Shown: one piece after another, positions 11,741-22,341 of the stretch | How positions within the stretch are numbered: position 1 is the first letter of the stretch | How the letters are laid out: every line of letters starts with the position of its first letter | From: Echria macrotheca | Lineage: Eukaryota; Ascomycota; Sordariomycetes; Sordariales; Schizotheciaceae | DNA: 64,000 bases | NCBI GenBank assembly: GCA_030411725.1 | Contig: MU839831.1 | Span: 806,001-870,000 of the forward strand | Reading direction: 5' to 3' | Notes under the pieces: model-generated | What the model was told of the DNA's origin: nothing | Database searches by the model: none | What the model saw: only the letters and a program-made list of their open reading frames with translations | Translations under genes and position numbers: made by a program

Positions 11741-12308
11741 ATACATACATACAGACAGACATACACATACAGAGCCCATCCTGATCTTCACTCAACCCGG
11801 CCCCGGCAGCACAACCACCACACACACATTCATCATCACCATATCAAACACATCAATCAAAAACCAAAAAGAATACTCCTTAAAAGATGGGCCTCAAAGA
11901 GAGAGAGCCACAATGCCATAATACCATATCAACACTGGGAGACAAAAAAACGCCGCTTGGTTACAAGAAAAACCAGAACCAAAAGAGTTCCTCCCATTTC
12001 CCCTGCCCGGGCGTCGGACCATGCATACCATGCCATGCCCTACCATAATGCTACCGAAAAAACCCCAAGGATATATGCAAGTTATTCCGCCCCCCTATTC
12101 CGCCCACCCGGTTCCGATGCAAATATAAGAGAATACAAATCAGGGTTCCCCGCAGCTTTGTGTGAGGGTCTGGTGTAATGAACTGCCGACTAGCGGCCAG
12201 GAAGAACGAGACGACCAAGAAAAGGGACACACGACCACCAGTGATGACAAAGGTCCGCCAATGCAAAACTAACGAGATTCCCAGCCTCCGTGCGTTTATA
12301 TATGCATA

Positions 12309-12324
12309 CTCTCTCTCTCTCTCT
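12309..12324. repeat. CT dinucleotide microsatellite
   Basis: Eight CT units in the 3' intergenic region of plc1. Confidence 0.7.
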
Positions 12325-12804
12325 GTTCTTCATCAAAGACCATGCCTGCCGCCCTTCCCTCAGCTGACAAGATAGCCACCATGCTGATGCCAAACGACCT
12401 GGACTGCGAGAGCCTAAAAAAAACAAAAGACCACTTTTTTCTTGCTTCTTCCCCCTCTATCTATCATCGCGCCGGTCGTAAATGTGCTTCGTAATGCTGG
12501 TATCATGTCGAGTCGCTTCTACACCTGATCCGGTGGAGCTCGGGTCCTGACGCCCGGTTGGCTACCCTCATGGTCCCCTCAAACACCAAACCCAAAAGCA
12601 AAAAGCCAACAGTCCCAAGCCTGGCCACGTCAACTGACGAATCGCCGGCTGGCCGCAGGAGGCGGCAGAGAGACAGGAGCGCCAACCCTGTCGCCGTCGT
12701 AAAGTACGCTGAGAGACATTGTTGGTAGATGGCCGCCATTGTCCGATATGTCGAGTGACACCAAAAAAACAGAATAATAATACAGAGTCGCACCTCGGGA
12801 ATGA

Positions 12805-15800
12805 CTACGATGAACGGCTGCTCTCAATGCTGGTTTTCGGACTTTGGGACGACGACGGGAACACCGCCTTCCCCAACCGATTGAGCTTGCCACCGTTCTT
12901 CGGCGTTCCCTCGGCGTAGTCGACCATGACGTCGGCGAATTTCTCCTTCTTGATGTGACAGAAGAGTGTCGAGAATATGTAACGTTCGCCGTACTGGTTG
13001 TGAAGGGGGATGGTGCGGTACCCCTGGTTGAGGCTGCCGAGCTTCGCTGTGAAGGTCCCAAGGAGAAGGGCTCGGTCGCTATAAGACTTGTCGGCAAGCT
13101 TCACGTTGAAGCGGACGAAGATCAGGTCGGGATACTTGGTCGTGATGTCGAACTCGAACGTGTCGTTGAACTGGGGGTTGAAGCCGTTCTCGCGCGCTAT
13201 CCGTGTCCGCCTCTTGTGGCTCTCCGGCGTCAATCCGATGGCGGCCGCATCCGTCTTGTTCCTCTTGTCATCGGCCAGCAAAATCTCCACCTCGATGTAG
13301 GGGTCCATGGACCGCTTCTCCCCCAGGTTAAAGGGCCTCATCAGCTGCTGGGCCGAGATGACGCTGATAGTCAAGGTCGCCTTCTTGCGCGGTCGCTTGT
13401 CCACGCACTCCTCGGGGGATATCTCGGGCCTCAGCTGGAACTCGCGGGCCTCGACTGGCTTCAGAACATAGCCTGACTGATCGGTGCCACCCTCAAACAT
13501 GGCCTGGTTGAGCTGCATGCCCGTGTCGAACGTCTGCCAGTTCAACGCGGCCATCTGGACGCCACGCTTCCAGTAGGGGAGAGGATCAAAGTTGGATGAC
13601 CGGATGCGATTCCCATTAGGATACACCCGCATCATGTAGCGCATGTTGTGAATTTTGAGCTGCTGCTTGAGCTCGCGAGGTTGGCTCTTCTCGGCAAACG
13701 TCTTCTCTTTGAACGAGAAAATGTGATTGTACTTTTTGGCCTCCGGAGACTCGAAGCCCTCGAACGGAATGCCCACGCAGTAGACACCGAGCTCGCCGAG
13801 CACTGGGTTGATCTTGCTGCTGAACTTCCGGTTGGTCGAGTCCTTCTCGCTCTCGCTCTCGCACTCACTAGGGCTGCCGCTAGACGTGTCGTGAACCCGG
13901 CCCTCGGTGATGGTATTGGGCGTGTTGACTTGGCGGCTCGAGCGCGAGAATGATGTCGGGCTGAGCAGGGGACTTGACGGCAGCGGCGTGCTATCTAGCG
14001 GCGCGGGTCGCTGATATGGCGAGGGCTGGCTGTTACCCCGTCGCCGCATGAGTCTTTCCCCGCTCCTCGCTGGTTCCTCAGCCGGCTGGGATTGCTTGAC
14101 TTTGATGAGGATGCGCTCCATCAGGTCCGACGGGGTGGGAAGCCGATCCGGGTTCTTGACGAGCGGCTCGCGCACGAGCTTCTCGCCAAAGATTTCAATC
14201 ATGATCTTGGCCATGTTGGCCTGCGTGGCAAGGCTGCAGCGGACCTCGAGTGAGATCCACAGCGGGAAGGGCGATTTCACGAAGGCGTATCTGTTGATGG
14301 TCTTGACGACCTCGCGGAAAGACACTTTGGAAGTCCTAGTATGCCCATGTGTCACTAACGGCTCGTCGTTGGCGCCATCCCAGCAGTCGATCTCGACGCA
14401 GCGGCAGCCGCGGAGAAGGGTTGAGATGTAGCCTTCGACGCTAGAAACGCCTGCGACTTGCCACCCGAGGAGATACGTGTTGTGTGAGCTCGAGATGTAG
14501 TACTCAGACATTGGCCGATCTAGTTTATAGTAGTGCGGCTCCTTGGGTATCGCGCTGTTCGTGGCCGAGGTAAGGAAGCTCGTCAGCCCGGCCTCGGAGA
14601 TGGTCAGCGTCTCCTCTGCCCCGCTCAGCAGCTTCTCCGCGTCTCTGAGTTTGCCCTTGCGCGCAAAATATGCAAATGTGTTCTCCCACGATGCCAACTC
14701 GGCCTCCACGTTCTCGCGCTGCACATCCCGCAGAAAGCGAAAGAACTCCGACTTGGTGAGACCACGCTCGGGATTCTCCGCGATCTGGTTATATATGGAG
14801 CGGATATCCCTCCTCGTTTTGAGAAGCTGCACGAATTCCAGGAACTCGGCAAATTCCAGCCTATCATAGCTGGCCTTTTTGCCTTTAACCGCCTCGATTC
14901 TTTCGCGGAGTTCCTGGGCGGGGAGGTGGATATGTAAGCTGCGGCAGACGTGCTCGATTCCGAGAAACTCGGGCTTTCCTTCTCCTAGCGGACGCATCCT
15001 GTCGTCCGCCAGGAGCTTCGCCGACTCGTTCTGCCACCATCTCCTGAGCGCCTTGTCATCGAACGCCATCAGGCTCGTCGCGAAGGCTTGTCGGCGTCTG
15101 CAGATGTCTTCGAGCGTGTCAGTCCACGTCTTGAGGGTAGCCTCATCTTCGGTAAGGACGTGCAAGGTTCTCATTGACGCCTGGCCTTGCCGGGTATACA
15201 AGATGGAGAAGAATCGTGGCCCCATGGATTCGTGGAGTCCGGAGTCGAGCCGATACTGCCCAATATCCTCGGCGGTCCGGATTTCGCGGATATCATCGAT
15301 ATAGATGACCTTGTTGGACGACCGATCCTTGTCCCAGTATACCTTGACGGCGACGGGGTCATACGCCAACGTGATCCGCTTTGTGTTCCTCTTCTTGCCT
15401 ACTTTCGTCATGACGGTGCCTTTGAGCATCGGCTCCGGGATCACTGGGCCCGTGATAGCCGACAAGGGGTTAGCGGAAGAGGTGACGGACGCCGGCGTCG
15501 AGTACACCCCGTCAGCGCTGAAGACAGAACCACAATCGTCCCTGTCGAGTGCGAACTCGTCGTCCGAATCGGTAAGGAACGGGCTGTTGGGATCGAGTGG
15601 GAGATTCGGGTTACTTGTGCTGCCCCGGCGTCGCACCAGGCCGGGCCCAACACTGCCATCTCGGCTTCTCGGATGCGTTGAAGACGGCCTACGAGACGCA
15701 ACGAGATTATGGACCCTCTTGAGACTGTTGGAAGAGCGACGCGAGAGGTTGCTGATGCTCTTCATGGCGCCCTCCATCGCCGAGGTGCCGGGGCTTTTCA

Positions 15801-16203
15801 GGGCAACCGGGGCTAGGGATGCCGTGCTGGTCCTCCGGGACAGCGTCGCAACCGAGGGGACCGCCATCGGGTCTTGGAGCTGAAGGGGAGGAATCGAGGC
15901 ATCGAGTTCGTCCGACTCCCTCCCCACGAGGGTCAACGAGTCGCTAGAAGGGTCCTGCAGGGTGCCGCCGGGTAGCATGGCAGAGATGGCAGCATCCAGA
16001 GCTGGGGAGTCGCGCCGGGACTCTGGCGACGACGGCAGGCTGCTGGCGGCGGATTCGAGTACGGGAAGCGGTTCAGACTGCGGTCCGAGTTTCGTCCGCA
16101 CCTGACCGAGGCGCGGACGCCGGAAGAGGAGATCCTCGGCCGCCATGTTGATTGTGGATAGTGATTTGGGGCGAGTAGGTTCGATATCAACAGCGGAAGG
16201 CAT
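12805..16203 (-). CDS. plc1: Phosphoinositide-specific phospholipase C (delta-type)
   Basis: Hydrolyses PtdIns(4,5)P2 to IP3 and diacylglycerol. Intronless, 1132 aa. Order of parts: disordered Ser-rich N-terminus (1-250); PH-like domain (about 260-390); EF-hand-like region (about 410-500); catalytic X box (about 560-710) with SSHNTYL around 572, EIDCWDG around 603 and THGHT around 620, which hold the two catalytic histidines and the calcium-binding acidic residues; a Ser-rich X/Y linker; Y box (about 795-920; GYVLKP end); and a C2 domain (about 940-1085, MDPYIEVEIL). This is the delta-like layout of fungal Plc1. The disordered N-terminus is longer than in yeast. Start is the first ATG; the frame is closed just upstream. 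Its 5' side faces the 17-kb gene-free interval. Confidence 0.95.
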   Translation of the reverse strand: MPSAVDIEPTRPKSLSTINMAAEDLLFRRPRLGQVRTKLGPQSEPLPVLESAASSLPSSPESRRDSPALDAAISAMLPGGTLQDPSSDSLTLVGRESDELDASIPPLQLQDPMAVPSVATLSRRTSTASLAPVALKSPGTSAMEGAMKSISNLSRRSSNSLKRVHNLVASRRPSSTHPRSRDGSVGPGLVRRRGSTSNPNLPLDPNSPFLTDSDDEFALDRDDCGSVFSADGVYSTPASVTSSANPLSAITGPVIPEPMLKGTVMTKVGKKRNTKRITLAYDPVAVKVYWDKDRSSNKVIYIDDIREIRTAEDIGQYRLDSGLHESMGPRFFSILYTRQGQASMRTLHVLTEDEATLKTWTDTLEDICRRRQAFATSLMAFDDKALRRWWQNESAKLLADDRMRPLGEGKPEFLGIEHVCRSLHIHLPAQELRERIEAVKGKKASYDRLEFAEFLEFVQLLKTRRDIRSIYNQIAENPERGLTKSEFFRFLRDVQRENVEAELASWENTFAYFARKGKLRDAEKLLSGAEETLTISEAGLTSFLTSATNSAIPKEPHYYKLDRPMSEYYISSSHNTYLLGWQVAGVSSVEGYISTLLRGCRCVEIDCWDGANDEPLVTHGHTRTSKVSFREVVKTINRYAFVKSPFPLWISLEVRCSLATQANMAKIMIEIFGEKLVREPLVKNPDRLPTPSDLMERILIKVKQSQPAEEPARSGERLMRRRGNSQPSPYQRPAPLDSTPLPSSPLLSPTSFSRSSRQVNTPNTITEGRVHDTSSGSPSECESESEKDSTNRKFSSKINPVLGELGVYCVGIPFEGFESPEAKKYNHIFSFKEKTFAEKSQPRELKQQLKIHNMRYMMRVYPNGNRIRSSNFDPLPYWKRGVQMAALNWQTFDTGMQLNQAMFEGGTDQSGYVLKPVEAREFQLRPEISPEECVDKRPRKKATLTISVISAQQLMRPFNLGEKRSMDPYIEVEILLADDKRNKTDAAAIGLTPESHKRRTRIARENGFNPQFNDTFEFDITTKYPDLIFVRFNVKLADKSYSDRALLLGTFTAKLGSLNQGYRTIPLHNQYGERYIFSTLFCHIKKEKFADVMVDYAEGTPKNGGKLNRLGKAVFPSSSQSPKTSIESSRSS

Positions 16204-17433
16204 GGTGGGTAGGCCTGCTGCTGCTCTCGCGAGAAGACGTCAACGATGCAACACCGAGCCAAGCGGTCCCCAGGCAGCTACCCTTCTCCTTATGGGGGAA
16301 CCGGCAGGTACGGCAAAGGGGAGAGGGCGGCCAAAAGAACTATCTGGGATGCGAAGCTTTGCGCCGCATTTTCTAGGAGGGGTGTGTGGAAGATGCGGTC
16401 GTTATAAGCAAAGTGTGAAGCTGGAAGAGGACAAGGTGTAGCTCCGGGGCTTTCGAGCAGTCCAGGTGTATGGCCAGTCGTCTCTTCAGGATGAATTGGG
16501 GTGGTCGAGGCACCAGAGAGGTAGTCGATGCAAGACGATGATGAATCGACCCCGGTCCCACGCTCAATCAGCGGGAAGCGAGGCGCACCGCACAAGGTTG
16601 CCTTTTTGTTCTGGCAGGTACCCAGGTAGTCTGGATGTACCTGTACGCGGGCGGGACCCAGGTACAGTGCATGCAGCTCTGCGTCGATGTGTCTGGGAGG
16701 AAGGGTGGGAAATGGGCCGTCTTGCGATAACCCAGTCCTCGTTGCCCGCGGCAAACGAATGCTGAGGTGGCAGGTGTCTGCAAGTTGATCTATTCGGCCA
16801 GATGGTGTAGGTTGGGGGGCACGTCAATCGAGAGACGACGGGCTGCCGGCTGCAGCCAGCGAGGGCCTGTTGCAGCCCTTTTCCCACTTTGCCTGGGCCC
16901 CCCGGGTTCCGTCCTGTCGTCTTCGACTGCTCCGTGACGGGGCCTTGGGCTGCCGGGCGAATCCACGAGCGCCGTCTGCTCTGCCCTAGAAGGCCGCAAT
17001 TCAGCGCGTCCGCGATGGCCAGCGCCCCAGCCGGAAGGGGAGGGGTTGACGTTGCAGCGGCGAGCTCCTGGGGATTTTCGGTTCTGCACACGCGAGATGC
17101 GGAATCGAGCGCGATCCGCACCTGATGAGCCGCGAAATGGCCGGCTCGTCGGCGTCGCACAAAGGTCTGGGCGAGCGAGGCAGGCCGCCCGGAGGTGCAG
17201 TTGTGGTGCAATGCGCAGTGTGGGCACCGAGTTGCGCAGCCGTCGACGAATGTGGCCGTGGTGAGTCGCCGCGCAGGCCAGGACAAGGCGGCTGCCAACA
17301 GTGCAATGGCAATGGCAATGAATGGGTCGATGTCTGTCCGTCTCACGGCGTCCGGAGTGTCTGGGAACAGCCGTGGTGGGAGCGGATGGCCGTGACGGCG
17401 GGCAGGATCTGGCGTCGGGGGTTGGAGCAGTTA

Positions 17434-17586
17434 ATGTGCAACCCGAAAAAAAAGGCGATTGCGGTGAGGCAGCTTGAACAGCTTGAGGAGCGAGCCCCGA
17501 TTGCGCTGCTGGTGCTGGCCGCTCTTTTGTTTAAGTCTTTCCAGAAGGTGCGCCCGGAAATTTTAGCGTACGTGACGAGACGGTAA
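17434..17586 (+). CDS. Candidate 50-aa membrane microprotein
   Basis: Weak candidate. The frame from the ATG at 17434 encodes 50 aa with natural-looking composition: a charged helix (KKKAIAVRQLEQLEERA), a hydrophobic stretch (PIALLVLAALLF), then a basic tail ending VTRR. The same frame is open upstream to an ATG at 17125, but that part is Gly/Cys/Arg-rich and looks non-coding. No family recognised and no leader or splice support. It could be chance. Confidence 0.2.
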   Translation: MCNPKKKAIAVRQLEQLEERAPIALLVLAALLFKSFQKVRPEILAYVTRR

Positions 17587-18120
17587 GGGCGGCATCCAAG
17601 CTTGGACTGTACAGCTTAGACTGGGCAGCCCAGGGAGTCATCCAGCTTCGGCCGGATTGTTGGGATGGCCGCGCCCTCATTGGACGAGCCCTGCGGCGGG
17701 GGATGGAGACGGAGAGCGGTCCGCTGGTGTAAGTGGGCACTGCGCAGACAGTACACAGTACCTCCATCACATTACGCAGCGCTACGAAACACTGAACCAG
17801 CCGTTGGGAGCGTGGGAGCCCAGCTTTCCGGCCTGATGAGCCCAGCCTTGGGTCGGCGGCAAACTTGGCTCAGCGGAGCCAGGTGAGCGAGCGGTGAGGC
17901 CGGCCACAATGACAAGAGGCCGCTGTGGAGGCGGGAATCAGAGTCTTTTTCCTTGCCCTCGCTTCCCCCCCTCCCTTCGTATCTCCTTTTCCTTCGCCGC
18001 CCAATTTCTCCCCGATTCTTCAGCATAGGGCAGCTCCTCCTTCTGCTCTGCTCACCTCACTTCAGATTCTTGATATAGATAGCTACAGTGTCTCAGCTGG
18101 CTCGCGAACAGCCGACTGCA

Positions 18121-18561
18121 ATGGCTTTGCCATTGGCAACGAGCGGATGCAGCAGGCGGTGGCGCGCGTCCAGGCACGCTCCAACAATTTTCCCCTCCTT
18201 CGCACTGCAAAAAATTTCGAGGGGCGCTACTAGCGGAGGATGGGGCTTTGTGTGCCCCGAGTGGGAAGGTACGAGGTACCTCAGAGCAAGCCCAACCAAC
18301 CCTCATCCGCTTCTGTGGGGTGAGATCAGGGCCGCCCTCTTTCAGGTACCAGAGAACGCAAAGTATCGATACCTGACCACACGTCTCGCAGCGGCGTCCT
18401 TCATCCCCCGGCACCCAAATTGGAATCTTTCCTGGCTGTTTCGCCATTATCACCTAAATTTCTACCGTCGGCTTCTCCCCTTTGACGAAGCATGGCCCCC
18501 CCGCTATATGACAAGTGATCAACTTGTCTCAAAAAGCGAGAACAAGCTCAGATGTCGTTGA
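18121..18561 (+). CDS. Candidate orphan ORF after a pyrimidine-rich leader
   Basis: Weak candidate of 146 aa. The ATG at 18121 follows a long C/T-rich tract (about 17935-18060) of the sort that precedes fungal start codons. The second half has fairly ordinary composition (EIRAALFQVPENAKYRYL, HPNWNLSWLFRHYHLNFYRRLL), while the first third is Arg/Ser/Gly-rich. No domain recognised. It may be a chance frame or part of a non-coding transcript. Confidence 0.15.
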   Translation: MALPLATSGCSRRWRASRHAPTIFPSFALQKISRGATSGGWGFVCPEWEGTRYLRASPTNPHPLLWGEIRAALFQVPENAKYRYLTTRLAAASFIPRHPNWNLSWLFRHYHLNFYRRLLPFDEAWPPRYMTSDQLVSKSENKLRCR

Positions 18562-19096
18562 CGGCTTTGTCCATGCCCAAACGCTAGCAGTCCAGGCCTG
18601 TAACAAGCATGGCTGGGCCATTTTCGTCGCTCGGACTCTGTCTATATGTGCGACTGAACTCTGAATCGATGATGAGCGGCGAATCATAACGGCGGGCTTT
18701 TGGCTCCATAATGTTTGCCTGCTTTACTGTTGACGGGGTTTCACCAGCTGCCCTTCCAGACTATCAACCATGGGGGGTTTTACCCCCACTACGTGTTTGG
18801 GGGGAGAAAATGACGGCAATGCAAACGGGAAACTGATGATAACGTTGGCAGCCGAGGGGACAGCACAGTTGTCTCCAAGGCCAAGTCGGCCAGCGGATGC
18901 AAGTTCCCCTGATTTTACCTCCCACGATGCAAATTTCTCCAGCAAGTAAGATAGCTCGGAGGAGTGGGAGACGTTCTCCCTGTCCTTCGCACGCCTCGTT
19001 TTCTTTGGATCCGCTGATGGGTAGCTTATCCACCCCGCTTTGGAGGAGGAGGAGTATCTGTGGATTTGCTGATGCCAGCTGAGAGAAGCATCCCAA

Positions 19097-19119
19097 GCAT
19101 CCCAGGCATCCTGGGATGC
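19097..19119. repeat. Perfect 10-bp inverted repeat (hairpin)
   Basis: GCATCCCAGG, loop CAT, CCTGGGATGC. The left arm is itself preceded by a near-identical copy (GCATCCCAA at 19088-19096), so direct and inverted copies lie side by side within about 32 bp. Confidence 0.65.
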
Positions 19120-20631
19120 GGTCAGAGGCGACGAGAACGAAGCACAGAAGAATCATGCCAGCTCCCAGATGTAATCATTCTGACATACTGCCCTGTCAGG
19201 AGACTCGGTCCGCCACCTGGCAAATTCTTTGTCCAGGAGCGAAAGAAACCATGAGCCTGCTAACAAAGCGCTTGTCCTGACGTAATGCGGCTTGCCGGCA
19301 GCGAAGCCATACCCCGGGCGAGGAGGGGATGGGGTTCTGCGAGTCAACAGCTCCCAGTGTTGTCGCAATCTTCGGTTCCTCTTAATTGCAAAGCTCGCGG
19401 TTTGTCATGTTCTTGTCATGTCCCGGTTTTCTCCATGGCAAGTGGCCTGCCGTCCCGCGAGCCAACCCGGAGCCGAATGTACCGCTACAAGCTCCCGTGT
19501 GCCCAGAGGACGACAAGGGGGATGGATCCGAGCAGGTGGGTGGTCGCTGGGAAAATGCAGCCTTGTCGCTCTGCGCCCCTGTCCTGCCAACTCCACATCG
19601 ACAATCCAACCATCATCGATGTCACCCACATGGCACCGTCCTTGCCAACCCCTCCATCAGCGATTGCGTCGCCCAACGCCATTGGCCCCCGGCCGCTGGC
19701 CCATTGGCGAGCAGCATGGCTTCGAGCCCTGCCGCGGGGCACGGCGTCCAAGGCCACGGAGCAACGGCCCACGACCGCATCGCTCCGGCGCCGATGATCC
19801 GTCCCCGCCCAGCACACGTCGTCAGGAACAGCCGATCGTCCCGGCGCTCCTTTGTCCAACTAGCTGGTGCGTGGTGGCTACAGACACCGGAAATAACGAG
19901 GCGGAGCACGCTGCAGCACCCTGAAAAATAAACTTAACTGGGCGGCGCGGACTCTCGGGACCCTGTGGCTTGATGGGACGAAGCAGGCGGCTTCTTGGCA
20001 CCGATCAGCACGCAGGCAGTCAGAGTCCGGCAGCTGGGCTCACGGATTTGCGAGCATGTGTGGCTCTGGTGGCCGAATATCCGTTTCCATCTTGGCGTCA
20101 GAGCCAACGCCAATGTCGGCGCATTTCTGGACCGATACGGCTACGTAGGCGTTATCACCTGCGACCCTATATCAGCTCGTCCGCAAGAACACCTGCATGT
20201 GCAGGTGAGGTTGCTAATTTAAATCGAGGTGAGGACAGCAGCAGCAGAAACCGCCGACACGGGGTCTAGTCTACATCGTCTGACTGTGAGCATGTCCGCC
20301 ATGCCGCTGTCTGGACCGGATGTTGACGGGCTTTGGCCAACTCGCAACGGGGAGGTGCAGACGTTGCGGGCGAGTCCGGCGCTGGCGGCAGCTGCGCTTC
20401 CATGTAACTAGTCAAGTCCAACAACAATGAGATTCAATCGGGAGTCATGCGCCGGCCTATGAGCCTCGGTTCCGCCCGCGCGCTGGGGAAGGGAGAGATC
20501 TCTCTGGTTTGTCTGTCGTGCCAAGACTGCTGCAGCCCTCATGCGGCGTAACACCAACGAAACGGATTCCTTTCGCATGGTATCGTATCAGCGTTGTCTT
20601 TGCCAGCAGGACGGGAAAATCTAAACAGACT

Positions 20632-20663
20632 GCCGTCGCCGTCGCCGTCGCCGTCGTCGTCGG
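20632..20663. repeat. GCCGTC hexanucleotide tandem repeat
   Basis: Four GCCGTC units followed by GTC trinucleotides, inside the gene-free interval. Confidence 0.75.
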
Positions 20664-21753
20664 CGCTGCTGAGTTCGGATGCCGGACTGGCCAATGGGCA
20701 CTTGCGATACGGCTCACCTGAGAGAAAGCAGAGCAAGTAAAGTAAAACTGGCTTTTCCGCTTTCTGCGGGCATTCCGTCAGGTTGGCGTTGGGCAGAGAG
20801 GCAAGCAGGGCCTCGGAAAATTCGAAGAGCAGTGTCCGGAGATCTCACGGGCGAAATAGCATGATGATACCGCCGAGCCGTTTTCGTTGATTGGCCTCCG
20901 TGTTGCAGTGCGAGCTCCAGTTCGCGCGGGTTGGCTGTGTCTGGCCGGGATGCCGTCAGTACCTGCGCGGTCACTATGCACTCGGCATTTGCATAGGTCG
21001 CTAAAACACGTCACGAGGACGAAAACTTCGACATTTTCTGGATTCCCGGTCAGAGCGTTATAGTCGCCAGGCCACGGTTGCTGCGGGCCAGGGGCCAGAT
21101 CGCCGCCATCCCATTGACTGCCTCCTCGTTCGTCTCTCCAGCGTTGGTCTCGGCACAACTCCTTCGAGCAAGCCGGCCATCGTGTTCCCCGTCTCACCAG
21201 CACGGGAAGTAACCTTCCAGGTCGACAGCAAACGGGGAATCGCCCAATTTGGCACTCCTATCTGGCCTTCTCGTCGCTATCTCGAGCCCTGCAAGCCATG
21301 TACGTCGTCGTCGACGGGGAGAGTCCAAGGGGGGAGAAAAAAAGGTGCCTTGATAGCCATCACACCGCCGCGCGCTGCGCGGCCAACGTCAACCCCGTCC
21401 CGGCTGGGTAGCGCAGATGGCGTGATGGCAGGCTATGCCCGTCAATTCGCACCAGTCCATTCACTATGTTGTGCGTTCCTACTAGCGCTGGACATTCCAC
21501 GAGTGTTCGGGATGGCTTCGATTGTGTTTCCTGTCTGGCACTCGCTTGAATAAATGGCGCCAAGCTTTTTGGCTCGAGGTCATGGGTTCATTCACGTGCC
21601 GCAGTTATCCTCAATTCTCCATCCCACTTCACTCCTAACCTTCCCCTCCCTTGCCTAGCTGCCCCCCTCTGCCCCTCTCTGCCACCTCACTCTGCCGCTT
21701 GCCTGCTGCTTTCCGGCCAGCTCGAAAGATGCACCTTAAATGAAACCCAAAAT

Positions 21754-22341
21754 ATGTCTTTTTCTGGGGAGAATGCGGAGATGCGCGGGGGTCGCGACAG
21801 AGACGGGACTCTGACCGATGGTGTCCACTCAATTTTGAGCGAGTACAACGACCAACAAAAGCTGCGGCGACTGACTGGGCAGTCTGGACCAGAATCAAAA
21901 AATGCATCAGAGGATGAGCACGCGAGTGGCCTTGCACCCTCCTTTTCCAAGAACATGTGTGCAAGACGGCCAAAATTTTCTGCGAATCGCGGCTCTACCC
22001 TCCCTGCATCAGCCAGGGCAGCCGCTCCCTTCTTCTGCCCCAGACCGACAGCACTCTGTCACGCAGCGGCTCTGCGACCAAGGCGTGCAGACGAGCAGGT
22101 AAGCAGGCCTGCCAAGCCAAGGGAATCACCTCTGCGATGTCCAAACAGGACCATCCGTACACTACACGACGCCTTGGTTGGCCATGGCCGTTTTCCCCCT
22201 TTGCCCCCCTCTGAAGATCTGCTCGGGTTGCGTGTTAGGCGCCGTTACCAGCACCCTTGCCGCTTTGTTTCACTTGTGGCCGATCCCAAGGGTCCCCGAG
22301 GCCTGCTTGTCTCTTCGGGAATGACGTCTCTGTCCAGCTGA
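21754..22341 (+). CDS. Candidate orphan ORF with uORF
   Basis: Weak candidate of 195 aa. A strongly pyrimidine-rich tract (about 21600-21725) is followed by a 4-codon upstream ORF (ATG at 21729, stop at 21741-21743) and then the ATG at 21754. Residues 1-80 have ordinary polar composition (GENAEMRGGRDRDG, HSILSEYNDQQKLRRL). The rest is Arg/Pro/Ser/Cys-rich and looks like GC-rich noise. No domain recognised. A spliced gene using only the first part is possible. Confidence 0.18.
   Translation: MSFSGENAEMRGGRDRDGTLTDGVHSILSEYNDQQKLRRLTGQSGPESKNASEDEHASGLAPSFSKNMCARRPKFSANRGSTLPASARAAAPFFCPRPTALCHAAALRPRRADEQVSRPAKPRESPLRCPNRTIRTLHDALVGHGRFPPLPPSEDLLGLRVRRRYQHPCRFVSLVADPKGPRGLLVSSGMTSLSS

Larger units (their letters stand above)
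11037..12804. other. Convergent 3' intergenic region with microsatellites
   Basis: About 1.8 kb between convergent pfa3 and plc1, so it should carry both 3' UTRs. It contains a GAGC run (about 11185-11210), GTAG-type tetranucleotides (about 11408-11440), a perfect hairpin (11719-11740), an ATAC/ACAG run (about 11740-11775) and a CT dinucleotide run (12309-12324). No gene seen; the open frames at 11957-12426 are short and chance-like. Confidence 0.55.

Noticed and set aside
16564..17346. 260-residue open frame on the minus strand
   Set aside because: It starts with GTG and has no internal ATG; composition is Arg/Ser/Pro/Cys-rich with no domain. It overlaps other equally poor frames.
18764..19156. 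130-residue minus frame with a signal-peptide-like start
   Set aside because: The Cys pattern of its N-terminus comes from the GCATCCCAGG hairpin repeats, and the rest shows no secreted-protein family. I judged it as chance.
19285..19931. Three overlapping plus-strand frames of 170-210 residues
   Set aside because: All three registers are open because the DNA is GC-rich. None has a recognisable motif.
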